A DNA stretch of 64,000 bases from Limonium bicolor (lineage: Eukaryota; Streptophyta; Magnoliopsida; Caryophyllales; Plumbaginaceae), in the NCBI GenBank assembly GCA_023374045.1, contig CM041777.1, positions 460,999,827 to 461,063,826 on the forward strand, written 5' to 3'. A model generated the notes under the pieces. That model made no database searches and was not told the DNA's origin. It saw nothing but the letters and a program-made list of their open reading frames with translations. Below are positions 10,812-21,890 of this stretch, one piece after another; position 1 is the first letter of the stretch, and each line of letters starts with the position of its first letter. Both the position numbers and the translations under genes were made by a program.

Positions 10812-11471
10812 TTTTTTGATAAGGGACTGGAAGACCAGTTACATGAGCGATACTGAGGCGATGTGCCTTTCTCGCATAAGAAGGAGTAATAAGAATATAC
10901 AGAACATAAAAACCAGAAATTACAGGGGGCGGGGGACTAGAAGAGAAAAGAGGTTGTTTGTAGCCGATAATTGGTGGAGGGTGAGATGAATAGCTGGCGA
11001 CTTCTTACTCCATTCCAGAGAAAGTCTTTTAACCCTGTCTGCAGCAGCGCTCCAGTCCGGGGGGAGGAGATCAAAAACTGCCCGATTTCACAGGTGCCAA
11101 ATTACCCAAACAGCATGGAAAAAGGTGGACATCCAACAGGCCCTGATTTTAGGATGGGCGTAGCTTTTCCACAGCATGTATAAGTCAATCGGAGAATGGG
11201 GGAATGTAATGGGCACTCCCCACCAAAGCAGGAGAGCAGACTACAGGATTCTTACATGCTGGCAGTGCAGGAACAGGTGGTTGACTGTTTCTGTTGTGTT
11301 GCATCCGAAAGGGCAGAAAAGTTGTGCTAATGGTATTAGGTCTTTGGAGAAGAGCCTGTCTTTGGTGAGTAGTCGGTCATGAAACAGGAACCAAGCTAGT
11401 AGCTCAATACAGGGAGGAGCAAAATTACACCAGAAGGCTTGATACCAAGTGTGTTCAGTGCGTTGTAACCG
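10812..11471 (-). mobile_element. 5'-truncated L1-type LINE fragment
   Basis: On the minus strand the translation gives the zinc-finger segment found C-terminal to plant LINE reverse transcriptases: FLFHDRLLTKDRL, then LFCPFGCNTTETVNHLFLHC, then WMSTFFHAVWVIWHL. In-frame stops interrupt it (after HVRIL and WHL). The plus strand begins with a T run at 10811-10817, the complement of a poly(A) tail. The 12-bp duplication GGAGTCCTATAT lies at 10800-10811 and 11472-11483, so the truncated copy is delimited as inserted. It cannot retrotranspose, since no reverse transcriptase core or endonuclease is present. Confidence 0.85.
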
Positions 11472-11483
11472 GGAGTCCTATAT

Positions 11484-11922
11484 ATATTCACCTTTTCACA
11501 TCTTTCATTCTGACTTGTAATTTTGTCTTGTGTTGAAATTGGGAAGTGTCATATATGTGCATGAGTGTGAATATAGGAACCTAGATTGTGTAATAGGTTT
11601 TGATGAAGAAGAGCCTTCATTTCTATGATGCTTTCCTCAACTTCAGAGGATGTTGACCCATCTGATGTACACGTTCATATATGCAACTGTTACTTGCAGG
11701 ACTGTGTGGTTTGTAATTCAATCTTGATTATGCAGTGAACCCTGGTTTAGTATTTGAAAGAAATAAAAAAGAATTAACACGTTTTTACCATGAAATTAGA
11801 TAGAAGACGTGCGATGTTAACATTACTCCTCCCCGTTTTTAGGGATAGGGTTTGTAACGTAATCCTATTTCCTCTTCAAGTAGACTGCGTTATCGGTTAT
11901 GCAACATGGTAAACGGCATAAC
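11484..11922. other. Island sequence, nothing recognised
   Basis: Low-copy-looking sequence between the LINE and the copia element. Splice-like strings (for example TTACTTGCAG near 11690) are present, but no coding frame supports an exon. It continues at 14633 on the far side of the copia insertion. Confidence 0.5.
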
Positions 11923-11927
11923 CTTGT

Positions 11928-12546
11928 TGTTGGGGGTTCACAGGTATAAACCGGAATATAACACGCCCAAAGATCAAACAATGGAAATAAAGCAAGACAC
12001 ATAATTTACAAGGAAAACCCCTTCAACTCAGGGTAAAACCTCGGGACCATAATATGATCCAAATTCCACTATAATATTGTGAGATTACAAAAGAGACACT
12101 CAATCCTCACCAACTCTCTAACTCCAGCCCAAAGCGAGTTCACAACTTGGTGTAGGATATTACAACTTCTCTTTTCTCACACTCACAAAATTACAAACCT
12201 CTCAAATCTATTACCAACTCTCTCAAAACTAAATCGGTTGTTGGATGGATGAATTGTGCCAAGAATAAACCTCTATTTATAGTGGTGGGTGATCCTTGGA
12301 GTCTTCTAGAATAACCATGAGTTATGGTAATAAATCGCATAAAGTTGCCCATACAATCCGCATTAAATGTTGACCATTAACTCTCCGCTATTAATGTCTC
12401 CAATAAATGTCACCATTAAATCTCCACCATAAATGTAGACCATTGAATTCTTCAACATAAATGTCGACCATTAAATCCTCCACCATAAATATAGAACATT
12501 TAATTCTCCTCCATAAATGTAAATAGGAATTCAAGGCAACTTTACA
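11928..12546 (-). repeat. 3' LTR of the copia element
   Basis: The partner of 14008-14627. In minus-strand sense it starts TGTAAAGTTGCC and ends CCCCCAACA. One extra G in the terminal run separates it from the other copy. Confidence 0.9.
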
Positions 12547-12675
12547 ATTCTCCACCTTGACTTGAATTCATCAACAACTTGGTGCTTCACCTTTACTTGA
12601 CTGTTTACTGGTCAAGAACCCAAAAAATCAACAATCTCCCCCTCCAGCCAAAAGAAGGAGATTGGATCATCATCG
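12547..12675 (-). promoter_or_regulatory. Polypurine tract and short 3' spacer
   Basis: In minus-strand sense TCAAGGTGGAGAAT touches the 3' LTR (12547-12560). Between it and the end of the coding region there is only about 115 bp. A second purine stretch, GGAGGGGGAGATTG, lies at about 12632-12645. Confidence 0.7.
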
Positions 12676-13215
12676 TTAAGGTTTGATATGAATAATTTGC
12701 CTTTTGCGCGTCCCCATCGTGTAAACCAAAACCTCCTCAAAAAAGCGGACTCGTTTTTCATTCTTCTTCACACGAGCCGAAACACCTTCAACATAACAAA
12801 TGTTGTTTGGCTTCATCTTACCTTGGAAAACATAGTGTTTTCCGTTCAGCACCTCCAAGGTCTTTCCTTGGCCATGATATCTATAGCCTTCACGTGACAA
12901 CTGCCCCAAGGAGATGATATTTGTGCTGATCTTTGGCACATACCTTACATTTCGAATTTGATGCTCCTTTCCATTCTTCAACTTCAAGCGAACATCTCCA
13001 ACACCTTGGAGCTCTACCTTATCCTTGTTTCCAACAGTAACTTGACCGAGATTTTTCATCTTCAAGGTCGTAAATGCATCTAACTCCTTACACATATGCA
13101 TGGAGGCAGCGGAATCGAGGACCCGAGACTTCGGATCTTCTGCTATCTTGGACCCATTATCAATGGCCACTGGCACATCACCATATGCATAGTTTGCATC
13201 ATCTTCATCTTCCAC
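12676..13215 (-). pseudogene. pol: Copia protease / pre-integrase segment, truncated pol
   Basis: The 179-codon frame begins inside the Gag-Pol junction. It carries the aspartic protease signature as VLDSAASMHMC (usual form LDSGA, with the glycine replaced by alanine). It then has the pre-integrase region with VRYVPKISTNIISLGQLSREGY. It stops after an unrelated-looking tail (VYTMGTRKRQ) where integrase should start, which suggests an internal deletion fused the frame to 3' sequence. The preceding Gag fragment ends at the adjacent base, in frame after one stop. Without integrase and reverse transcriptase this product could not complete the cycle. The Gly-to-Ala change in the protease loop may be a family trait or a lesion. 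Confidence 0.85.
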
Positions 13216-13992
13216 CTAGGCTTTTCCTTTCTCTTTTGAACTCTTGAACTCGTTCATATCTTCCTTCAGCTTACGACAATATGCTTGGATGTGACCCACC
13301 TTGTCACAATAATAGCATTTTCTGTCTCCCGACCGTGAAGCAGATCTCCCCCTAGACGCACCTCCTCTTCTTTGATTTCGACCACGTCCTTCAGTAGCAG
13401 CCAAGGCTTGGTCACCATCTGTGATTTTTTCTTATTAAGCATTTGATCATTGTCACGAACAATGGCAATAACCTCATCCAAATCCAGCGTGATCCTCCAA
13501 CCACGATCGTCTGCACCAGGGGCTTGTATGACTTTGGGAGTGAACCTAGGAATAAGAACGCCTTCTCTTGAGGCTCAATCTTCTCATCAACATTAAGTAG
13601 CTGACTCAATAACTGATTAAAGGTGTTGATGTGATTATCAAGAGACCCACCTTCTTCCAACTTGAGGCCATAAAGCTCCATCTTTAAACACATCTTATTT
13701 GTCAGGGACTTCAGGCATAGATGTTCGTCAACTTATCCCACAACGCCTTTGGGGTTGTCTCCGTCAAGAAATTGTATTTGACCTCTGGGGCAAGTGCCAA
13801 TCGGATCGTGCTTGTCGTCTTTCTCTAGAGCTTTGTCCAATCTGTAGCTTTCATTTCTGTTGGCATCGTCTCCTCCAAGGCTTGGTCAAGGCCTTGTTGC
13901 ACCAAGAAATCGTCAATGGTATTTTTCCATATGGTAAAACTCATCTTTCCGTCAAACAACAGAATTACAAACTTTGCTTCATTTCCACCCAT
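13216..13992 (-). pseudogene. gag: Copia gag, frameshifted
   Basis: The likely start codon is at 13992, two bases from the primer site, as is usual in copia elements. The N-terminal part reads in one frame with a TAG after TDWTKL. The middle (13693-13412) has YGLKLEEGGSLDNHINTFNQL and LFLGSLPKSYKPLVQT, typical of the UBN2/copia Gag fold. A shift leads to a short frame (13481-13266), then to 13404-13216, which holds the zinc knuckle CYYCDKVGHIQAYC (C-x2-C-x4-H-x4-C, intact). At least two frameshifts and stops mean no full Gag can be made. Confidence 0.85.
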
Positions 13993-13993
13993 A

Positions 13994-14005
13994 GCTCTGA
14001 TACCA
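13994..14005 (-). promoter_or_regulatory. Primer-binding site, tRNA-iMet
   Basis: In minus-strand sense TGGTATCAGAGC lies two bases inside the 5' LTR. It is the classic initiator-methionine tRNA complement of plant copia elements. Confidence 0.9.
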
Positions 14006-14007
14006 CT

Positions 14008-14627
14008 TGTTGGGGTTCACAGGTATAAACCGGAATATAACACGCCCAAAGATCGAACAATGGAAATAAAGCAAGACACACAATTTACGAGGAAAACCCC
14101 TTCAACTCAGGGTAAAAACCTCGGGACCATAATATGATCCAAATTCCACTATAATATTGTGAGATTACAAAAGAGGCACTCAATCCTCACCAACTCTCTA
14201 ACTCCAGCCCAAAGCGAGTTCACAACTTGGTGTAGGATATTACAACTTCTCTTTTCTCATACTCACAAAATTACAAACCTCTCAAATCTATTACCAACTC
14301 TCTCAAAACTAAATCGGTTGTTGGATGGATGAATTGTGCCAAGAATAAACCTCTATTTATAGTGGTGGGTGATCCTTGGAGTCTTCTATAATAACCATGA
14401 GTTATGGTAATAAATCGCATAAAGCTGCCCATACAATCCGCATTAAATGCTGACCATTAACTCTCCGCTATTAATGTCTCCAATAAATGTCAACCATTAA
14501 ATCTCCACCATAAATGTAGACCATTGAATTCTTCAACATAAATGTTGACCATTAAATCCCCCACCATAAATGTAGAACATTTAATTCTCCTCCATAAATG
14601 TAAATAGGAATTCAAGGCAACTTTACA
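14008..14627 (-). repeat. 5' LTR of the copia element
   Basis: 620 bp, followed on the plus strand by the target duplication CTTGT. It is AT-rich and contains repeated CCATAAATGT-type units at about 14450-14600 that give the U3 a sub-repeat pattern. The same units lie in the other LTR. Confidence 0.9.
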
Positions 14628-14632
14628 CTTGT

Positions 14633-14869
14633 AGTTATAATTGAGTAGTATAATACCGACTCGATCCAGCTTATCTCTTTACATTCAGTCTCCTTTACAC
14701 TCTGCTTCTGGAAAGATGAGTTCAATATCGAGACTAGTTATTTTGTGTCGCCAAGAAAGAGTGATATGAAGGTGAATTTCACTATCTTCTTCATGCCCTT
14801 TGGAGTACTAACTGTAATTGGCTGAAGTACGTAGCAACCTCATGAAGAGATAAGATCATTGTTGATGTT
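14633..14869. other. Short island between copia and chromovirus
   Basis: About 240 bp without a recognisable feature. It is the continuation of the sequence left of the copia element, and resumes at 27106 beyond the chromovirus. Confidence 0.5.
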
Positions 14870-15126
14870 TGGTAGGCGTTACGGTCTAGTTTACTCTAGA
14901 CATTAATGCTTTCCTTTATACTACTACTTTATATTTATTAGAATAAAGGGGTGCGGTTGTCAGAATAAAGGTTGTTAGAATAAAAGCTGTTATGACAGCT
15001 GTAGTAGTGGTATTGGTGAGGAGATTTGGTATATGAAAGGGAGTTGCTTGTGGAGAAGGGCCTCGAGAATTATGACATGAAACCTCTACTGAGGACTTAG
15101 GAGGAGGTAAGCTCGTTACTCTATCA
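14870..15126 (+). repeat. 5' LTR of the chromovirus
   Basis: 257 bp, TGGTAGGCG to CTATCA, equal in length to the 3' copy. Contains the direct repeat GAATAAAGG/GAATAAAAG at about 14940-14990. Confidence 0.85.
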
Positions 15127-15129
15127 ATT

Positions 15130-15141
15130 TGGTATCAGAGA
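15130..15141 (+). promoter_or_regulatory. Primer-binding site, tRNA-iMet
   Basis: TGGTATCAGAGA, three bases after the LTR, matches the initiator tRNA complement at 11 of 12 positions. Confidence 0.85.
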
Positions 15142-15199
15142 TGCTTTCTTGGACACTGATTGTTGGATAGTTTCTACGAGAAGCTCATCAAACTAAGTA

Positions 15200-15968
15200 A
15201 TGGAGAATATCAAAAGGGATCAGGCCGCGCTTAGACTTCAACTCACTAGCTTCATCGGGAAGCTGGACAATCTAGCCACTACGGTGGGAAATCTGGCTAT
15301 GGTGGTTGCTTCTCTGCAGAAGACACCACAAGAGGCAGAGGACAACAACGCTAGACGTCGCTTGGACAATGGAAAACGTGGGGATATGAAAGAGATTAAG
15401 ATCAGAAAAATTGAACTTCCGGAAGACGATCCGCAAGGTTTAATCCACAAGTCTGAGAGGTACTTCACCTTATGCAAAATTTCCAATGGAGATCGTGTGA
15501 GAGCTGCAAGCGTTTATATGGAGGATACAACGCTTTACTGGTTTGACTGGTTAGAGAACCACATTGGTTTGCCCTCATGGACAGAATTCACGTCCCTACT
15601 GATAAAACGATTTGGGATATCTCTAAGCAAGAACCGATTGGACTTGCTGCGTTCGTTGTGCCAGGAAAATTCAGTGGAAGAATACCGCAGCCAATTTGAG
15701 TTCTATTCTGCCCAATTAAAGAACAAGTCTGATGAAGTTTCCAAACCGGTTCAAAAGATGCAATCAAGGCTCATTAGCTTTATTTGCACCACGCGACCTC
15801 CTCGACTTGATGAAGACCGCTCGATTAATTGAGGAACACAATGACATATTATTGAGGAAAAGCCCCAACTCTAATCGCCTCTACAGTCATGATCGATCAG
15901 GTATTTCCGCACGCTCATCGTGGTGGACCAAACTAGAGGCGGCGACTGGTGGGGGAAGGGCAATCTAG
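15200..15968 (+). pseudogene. gag: Chromovirus gag
   Basis: The ATG at 15200 opens a 210-codon frame with a coiled-coil-like N-terminus (KRDQAALRLQLTSFIGKL). The capsid core follows: MEDTTLYWFDWLENHIGLPSWTEF, then LIKRFGISLSKNRLDLLRSLCQENSVEEYRSQFE. Near 15735 the reading shifts; the capsid end (APRDLLDLMKTARLIEEHND) is in another frame up to a stop at 15966. A degenerate zinc knuckle, GLRFRCGEKWSRAHKFK, follows in the next frame near 16120. In relatives it reads C-x2-C-x4-H-x4-C; here the first and last cysteines are Arg and Phe. Confidence 0.85.
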
Positions 15969-16010
15969 GCTCAATCCTCTAAATCTACATCCGTTCACTC
16001 TTCTCCGACG

Positions 16011-16905
16011 ATGATCCTTAAGTCAGGAGTTTCAGATGGACTGATCTCCTCTCCTCTAAGTCGACCATCTATATCTACCTTCCGTAGAGTTATAGATGAA
16101 GAGATGCGTAGAAGGAGATCCCTTGGACTACGTTTTCGATGTGGTGAAAAATGGAGTCGAGCCCATAAATTTAAAACTTATGGTCTACAACTCCTACTTA
16201 TCGATAATGGGGAGAGTGGTGAAGAAGAATTCTCTATTTCCCATGCGAGTGAGGATGAAACGCAATATGACTCTCTAGATTTACATAAGGCTGAGTTGTC
16301 TCATTTTTCTTTTGTGGGTATTTCTACACGTAGAACTATGAAACTGGTTAGCAACCTGGAGAATGAAGCGATGTTGGTGATGGTGGACAGCGGCGCTACT
16401 CATTGCTCTATTCAACAAAATCTAGTCAAGAAATTGGCGCTTAAGGTAGACCCTACTGTATCCTTCGGTGTTACAATTGGTAATGGCGATAAGATAAGGT
16501 GTGCTGGTGTGTGTAAAGAGCTCAAGCTGAAACTTTAAGGGTTGCCTTCCATTTAACATTACGGGAGTGGATATTATTCTCGGTTTGGACTGGCTGAAGA
16601 TGCTAGGAGACACATTCACAAATTAGGGGAAGCGTTCTATTCAGTTTTTGAAAGATGAAGAACTCGTCCACTTGCAAGGCGACCCTTCTTACTCGATGGA
16701 AGAGTTGTGTTGGAAAACTATGTCCAGGGCCATTTCGGACTTTGAAGAAAGCTGGTTGGCTGTTGTTATCCAACCCCGAATTGGTGCAATCTCCATGACT
16801 TGCTTGAGGACTGATCTACAGCAACTAATCGATCAATTTCAGGAATGTTTTGCTCCTCTTTCATCCCTTTCTCCTCCTCGATTTCTGGACCATTGGATTC
16901 CCTAG
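16011..16905 (+). pseudogene. pol: Chromovirus protease and linker
   Basis: A 175-codon frame contains the aspartic protease site VDSGATH (DSGA at 16386-16397) with the intact catalytic Asp. The second protease half (GVDIILGLDWLKML) is in a shifted frame after 16540, and a TAG interrupts it at about 16623. The 85-codon frame 16648-16905 continues the linker to reverse transcriptase and ends at TAG where relatives keep reading. Protease would release mature Gag and Pol; here it is split by at least one shift and two stops. Confidence 0.8.
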
Positions 16906-18095
16906 AAGCCAGATACGGTACCTCCTAATATCAAACCTTACCGGTATCCTCACTATCAAAAAATCAAATTGAAAGGATAGTTTAGGAACTACTGCTGTCT
17001 AAGTTTACTAGACCTAGTTGTAGTCCCTTTTCCAGCCCATTTCTTTTGGTCAAAAAGAAGAGTGGTGAATAGAGGTTTTGTGTTGATTACTGTGCTCTTA
17101 ATGAGGTAACAATTCCCGATAAATTTCCACTACCAACTATCAATGAATTGTTGGATGAGCTGCATGGTGTTTGTGTGTTTTCCAAACTGGATTTAACTTC
17201 CGGGTATCACCAGTTTCGGGTGCACAAGACCGCTTTTACAACTCACGAAGGGCATTATGAGTTCTTAATTATGCCTTTCGGATTGCGGAATGCCCCTGCT
17301 ACTTTCTAGTCCCTTATGAACAACATCTTCAAATTATTCCTTCGACGCTTTGTATTGGTCTTTTTCGATGACATCCTGGTATATAGCACCTCGTGGATAG
17401 AACACCTTATACATTTACAGTAGGTGCTACAAATTTTGTCTATCAATGAATTAAAGGCTAAACTTCAGAAGTGTACTTTCGAACAATAGCAGTTGGAGTA
17501 TTTGGGGCATATTATTTCTGGCGCTGGGGTAAAGGTCGATCCAGCCAAGATACATGCTACGGTAGCTTGGCCTGTCCTTTCGACAGTTAAGGAGCTGTGA
17601 TCCTTTTTGGGACTCACGGGTTATTATCAACAGTTTGCTCGGAACTATGGGATCATTACTGCTCCGCTTACTGCCTTGTTAAGAAAAGACTATTTTCAGT
17701 GGAACAGTGATGCTCAAGTTGCTTTTGACCAACTAAAAGTAGAACTGTCTACAATGCCAGTTCTGGCAGTCCCATATTTTTCTAAGAAATTTGAGTTGGA
17801 AATGGATGCCTCAAGAAAAGGCATGGGAGCGGTGCTCATGCAAGAAGGGTGATCGATCTGCTATCTCAGTCAATCTTTTTTTTTGCCGCATGCTTTAGTC
17901 AGTTCAATTTACGATAAAAAACTTATGGTTGTGGTTTTTGCTATTCAAAGGTGGAGACTTTATCTGCTGGGGCGAATATTTGTGATTAAAACTAACCACA
18001 AAACTCTTAAGTACCTATGGGAGTAGCGCCTTATGTCGGAAGATCAGTATAAATGGGTTCTCAAACTTTTGAGGTTTGATTTGAGATCATTTACC
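16906..18095 (+). pseudogene. pol: Chromovirus reverse transcriptase and RNase H
   Basis: Motifs in order: KPYRYPHYQKIKLKG (about 16930), [10 protein letters not shown] (17073), [29 protein letters not shown] (17130), [12 protein letters not shown] (17270), and the catalytic box FFDDILVYS (about 17361-17387, both aspartates kept). The connection [16 protein letters not shown] follows (17607), then RNase H with [15 protein letters not shown] (about 17800) and a degraded HTDH-like NHKTL (about 17998). In-frame stops at 17070, about 17307, 17419, 17487, 17598, 17850 and 18025 each sit where relatives have Trp, Gln or Arg. A frameshift near 18080 leads into integrase. Confidence 0.85.
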
Positions 18096-18097
18096 GC

Positions 18098-18953
18098 TTG
18101 GGAAGGGAGAACGCTGCTGCTGATGCCTTGTCAAGGGTGAAGGGCCTTCCTGAGTTACATTCCTTTTCTGCCATCACTTGTGAGGTATGGGATAGCATTG
18201 AAATAGAGTTACAAGCTGATGACAAACTTCAAAAGCTAATTCAAGATGTGGTGGTAGAGGCTGATTCTCACCCTAAATTCGAGCTCCAATCTAGTCACCA
18301 GTTCTTTCAGGACAGGTTAGTTCTCTCTGCAAGTTCACATATAATTCCTTCTCTACTAAAGGAATACCATTGTTCTCCCTTGGATGGCCACTCATGTTAT
18401 CTGCACACCTATAAACGGCTTGGTGGAGTCGTGTTTAGGTTTAGGATGCGCAAGAAAGTCAAGGAGTATGTGGCTACTTTTGATGTCTTCCTTCGTGTGA
18501 AGTACAACACCCTTTCCCCTGCTGGGTTGCTTCAGCCATTGCCAATTCCTAAACGTGTGTGGGAGGATGTGAGTATGGATTTCATCTCGGGTCCGCCCAA
18601 GGTGTAGGGTATTTCTACTATTTTAGTTGTGGTGGACTCACTAACCAACTTCGCTCATTTGTTGCCTCTAAAACATCCTTACACAGCAAAGGATGTGGCG
18701 ACTGTTTTTGCTTGGGAAGTGGTGCGATTCCATGGGTTTCCTCACTCCATCATTTGGGATCAAGATCATATCTTTATCAACCAGTTCTGGAAAGAAATAT
18801 TTAAGTTGGCTGGTACTAAGTTGTGCCTTAGTTCTTCTTATCATCCTCAATCAAATGGACAAATGAAAGTGGTGAATAGATGTCTAGAAGATTATCTGAG
18901 GGGTGCTGCATTCCAGAAGCCCAAACTCTGGTTGAAAATGTTGTGCTGGGCAG
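18098..18953 (+). pseudogene. pol: Chromovirus integrase, N-terminal and catalytic part
   Basis: The frame 18098-18607 starts at the end of RNase H (GRENAAADALSRV) and enters integrase. A TAG at 18605 replaces the Gln of PKVQG, and the same frame continues. The zinc-binding domain has its two histidines, but CDVC is here FDVF, so both cysteines are lost. The catalytic triad is damaged. The first Asp is present (MDFISGPP) and the second is present in IWDQDHIFINQFW. The catalytic Glu in the NGQTEV motif is Lys (NGQMKVVNR). The reading is cut after LWLKMLCWA by the nested solo LTR; it resumes at 26170. Confidence 0.85.
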
Positions 18954-19624
18954 TGTGGAGGGTGATTTTTTGGTATGAGGGGGGGGGGGTCTATCTAAAT
19001 ATGGTTCTTGACTGAAAAGCCTAGATCCTAAAATGCAATTCTGTGGAGGGTGAAAACCCGTTAATCTGGCAACCCTCAAATACCTACTAAATCGTCCGTC
19101 TTTCCCAGAAAGCATAAGGGGAGTGCACGTGAACACTACACCCGCTCTCAATGGGCCCCACACGGACTTATGCCTCTAGAAGGCGGAATTGACTAGAGTC
19201 GCCACCTAGTTTGACCTTAGGAACTAGGAAAGGAGAAGAAGGGTTCTAAGAACCATTAATTGACTCTGAAATTGTGGATTATGGATAGGACTTAGCTGGT
19301 CGCGTCAGAGATTCTATTGTGGGTTCGTACTGGGTTACACCCCTTAGAAGTGGCAACAACCACGACTTCGGATTGGTGCCCGAGGAAACCTCGGTCTCCA
19401 ATTGTCGGGATTGCCCTCCTTCAAAACCTTTTAGAGAGATTCATTTAAAAGCCAAAGGATAGGATTGAGTGTGGGTTGAGGATTAGATGATTTTTAGAAG
19501 AGTTGAAGAATAGGCTGGTTTTGGAGTTGGTTTGGTTGAAGTATTGAGAGGTTTTGATTGTTTCTGAGAGGTTTAAGGTTGTTTCGACTTTCACGAGGTT
19601 AAAAGGATGCTGGAAGTTTTGAGG

Positions 19625-19970
19625 AGCAAGAGGGCATTTTGGTTATTACATATATTTTTTTGGAGTTAAGGGGTGTTTGGACCATTTGCTGGAGTTAAGG
19701 AGTTTTTGGTCATTTTGTAGAGCTGAGGGGTACTTTGGTCATTTTGTGAAGTTGAGAGGTATTTTGGTCATTTTGTAGGGCTGAGGGGTATTCTGGTCAT
19801 TTTGTGAAGTTGAGAGGTATTTTGGTCATTTTGTAGGGCTGAGGGGTATTCTGGTCATTTTGTGAAGTTGAAAGGTATTTTGGTCATTTTGTAGGGCTAA
19901 GGGGTATTTTGGTCATTTTGTGAAGTTGAGAGATGTTCGGACTCTTTTGTGGAATTGAGGAGTTTTTCAT
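19625..19970. repeat. 58-bp tandem repeat in solo LTR
   Basis: Units alternate two ~29-bp halves (GGTATTCTGGTCATTTTGTG and GGTATTTTGGTCATTTTGTA). About four full units lie between 19725 and 19940, with decayed copies before and after. Confidence 0.85.
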
Positions 19971-21224
19971 GTTTGTAAAGTTTGGGTTTTAGAATGGTCA
20001 AAATTTTGAGATGTTTTAGGAAGTCGAAAGTGTCGATGGAGTGCGAAAGAAGATATTTGGTTTACAGATGTTCGGGTTTTGAAGATGATTCAGGTTTTAA
20101 GACGACTAAGGTTGTTCGGGAGCATGTAAGAATAAAGGGTCATGTGTTAGTGAGATTTGTGACTTCGAGTTTGCTTAAGAGAGGATTGAGGAGTGCTATT
20201 GGGTTAAAGCTCTAATGAAAGGGTTGGATTGATTTGTTCAGAATTGTCTCTCTTAAAATTTTAAAACCAAAAAATCATTTTTGTTGAAAAGGGCGGATAA
20301 TCCGAGGGATTACCCTATGTACCCCCTCGAACACGACACTTAATTAATGGTAAGTGCCGAGGCTCGAAAGATGGGGCAATGAATTTATGTCGAAAATAGG
20401 ATTTAGAGAGAAACACCATGAATGAGATGTTCTCGGCCGAACCCTAATAACGTCTCTAACTCCCGGATTTTAAAACGTTAAAAACCGAAGACATTTGAAA
20501 TCAAGCGGAAGGGAGTTAGACGATTCTAAAATCCCGGCTGCAACTAGGAAGGTCGTTACTTCCCTAGCACCCTGCCTTGTAAAAATCTAGGCTACAATTA
20601 GGGGAGGTTTGTCACCCTAATGCCCCGCCTAAAGAGATCCAGACTGCGACAAGGGAGACCACGACCCCAGTGCCCCGCCTCAAATTTTTATTTTGGAAGG
20701 AAGACAAGTGATGTTCTAACCAGGAAGGAAATGTTTTGAAGGGGTCAAACATTTCTTGTTCCCGAAAACGGTTTATTTGAGTTGAAAACTAAATTTGAAA
20801 ACTTTCAAAGTTGTTCGGAATTCTCGATGAGGAAACACTGATTTTGAGAAATGTTTTAGGAGAAAACTTTCTGTATATGTGAAAAGAACTTTCTACATTT
20901 GAGAAGAGTTTTCTGTGATGTGAGGAGTTTTTCCTTTAAAATTCCACAAAATGGTTTCTTTGAAATATGAAAATCTTGATGAAACTTGGATAAAATGATG
21001 GTTTGAGATTCTTTTTGGATTTTGGAGTTTGAAAGGAATTTACAAGTTGGGTTTGAGTTGGATTGAATTGAACGAAACAAATCGGAATGAATTGAACTGA
21101 AGATGAGATGATTTGAATTAAATTTGGGGTTCGAATTGGGCTTGGAATGAATGTGAATTTGAAATGGCTTTGAATCGAAATGAATTGAGTTGAATTGAGT
21201 TTGGGCCGGGATTGGAAAACGAGC

Positions 21225-21535
21225 CAGGTCAAAGTTTAGGCTGGTCAAAGTTAGATCGGTCAAACTTGGGTCAAAGTCCACACTCGATCAAGGTCAAAGT
21301 TTGATTGGTCAAAGTATGGGTCAAAGTTTGATTGGTCAAAGTACGGGTCAAAGTTTGATGGGTCAAAGTATGGGTCAAAGTTTGATTAGTCAGAGTTAGG
21401 GTCAAAGTTTGATTAGTCAGAGTTAGGGTCAAAGTTAGGGTCAAAGTTTGGTCAAAGGTCAACATTCGGGTCAAGGTTTGGTCAAAGGTCAAAGTTCGGG
21501 TCAAAGGTCAACATTCAGGTCAAGGTTTGATTCTT
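21225..21535. repeat. GGTCAAAGTTTG repeat tract
   Basis: More than 15 copies of a 10-22 bp unit around GGTCAAAGTTTG(ATT). The minus-strand frame 21271-21504 (repeating TLT/QTL) is a by-product. Confidence 0.9.
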
Positions 21536-21890
21536 GTGGACTTGGTTTGATTTTTGTGGGCTTGGTTTGATTTTTGTGGGCTTGGTTTGTTTTTTGTAGG
21601 CTTGGGCTGATTTGGGGTTGGGCTTGGTAATGGGCCGATTGGGTTTGGGCTTGGTAATGGGCCGATTGGGCTTGGGCTTGGTAATGGGCCGGGCTTGAGC
21701 TTGGATTGGGCTTGGTAATGGGCCAGGCTTGGGCTTGGATTGGGCTGATTGGGCTTGGGGTTGGTAATGGGCCGGTTGGGGTTAGGCTTGGTAATGGGCC
21801 GGTTGGGCTTGGGCTTGGTAATGGGCCGATTGGGCTTGGGGTTGGTAATGGGTCGATTGGGCTTGGTAATGGGCTTAAGTCATATCTGAA
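21535..21890. repeat. TGGGCTTGG / GGTAATGGGCC repeat tract
   Basis: First about five copies of GACTTGGTTTGATTTTTGTG-like units, then about ten of GGGCTTGGTAATGGGCCGAT. It corresponds in position to the TGGGCC-rich tracts at 40390-40910 and 53870-54190 but has a different unit. The plus frame 21706-21903 is a repeat artefact. Confidence 0.9.

Larger units (their letters stand above)
11928..14627 (-). mobile_element. Non-autonomous Ty1/copia element
   Basis: Seen: 619- and 620-bp LTRs (11928-12546 and 14008-14627), a 5-bp duplication CTTGT at 11923-11927 and 14628-14632, a minus-strand tRNA-iMet primer site, and a purine tract at the opposite end. The 1.46-kb interior codes only for Gag and the protease-to-pre-integrase part of Pol. 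Integrase, reverse transcriptase and RNase H are missing. The LTRs differ at about 14 positions (about 98% identical), mostly transitions, so the insertion is fairly recent. Inference: an internal-deletion derivative moved by a full-length relative. Confidence 0.9.

Noticed and set aside
11640..11760. Possible host exon (TTGCAG, ATGCAG acceptor-like strings)
   Set aside because: No coding frame or second splice site supports it.
13699..14028. 109-codon plus-strand frame
   Set aside because: Shadow of the copia gag on the opposite strand, where the capsid motifs read correctly.
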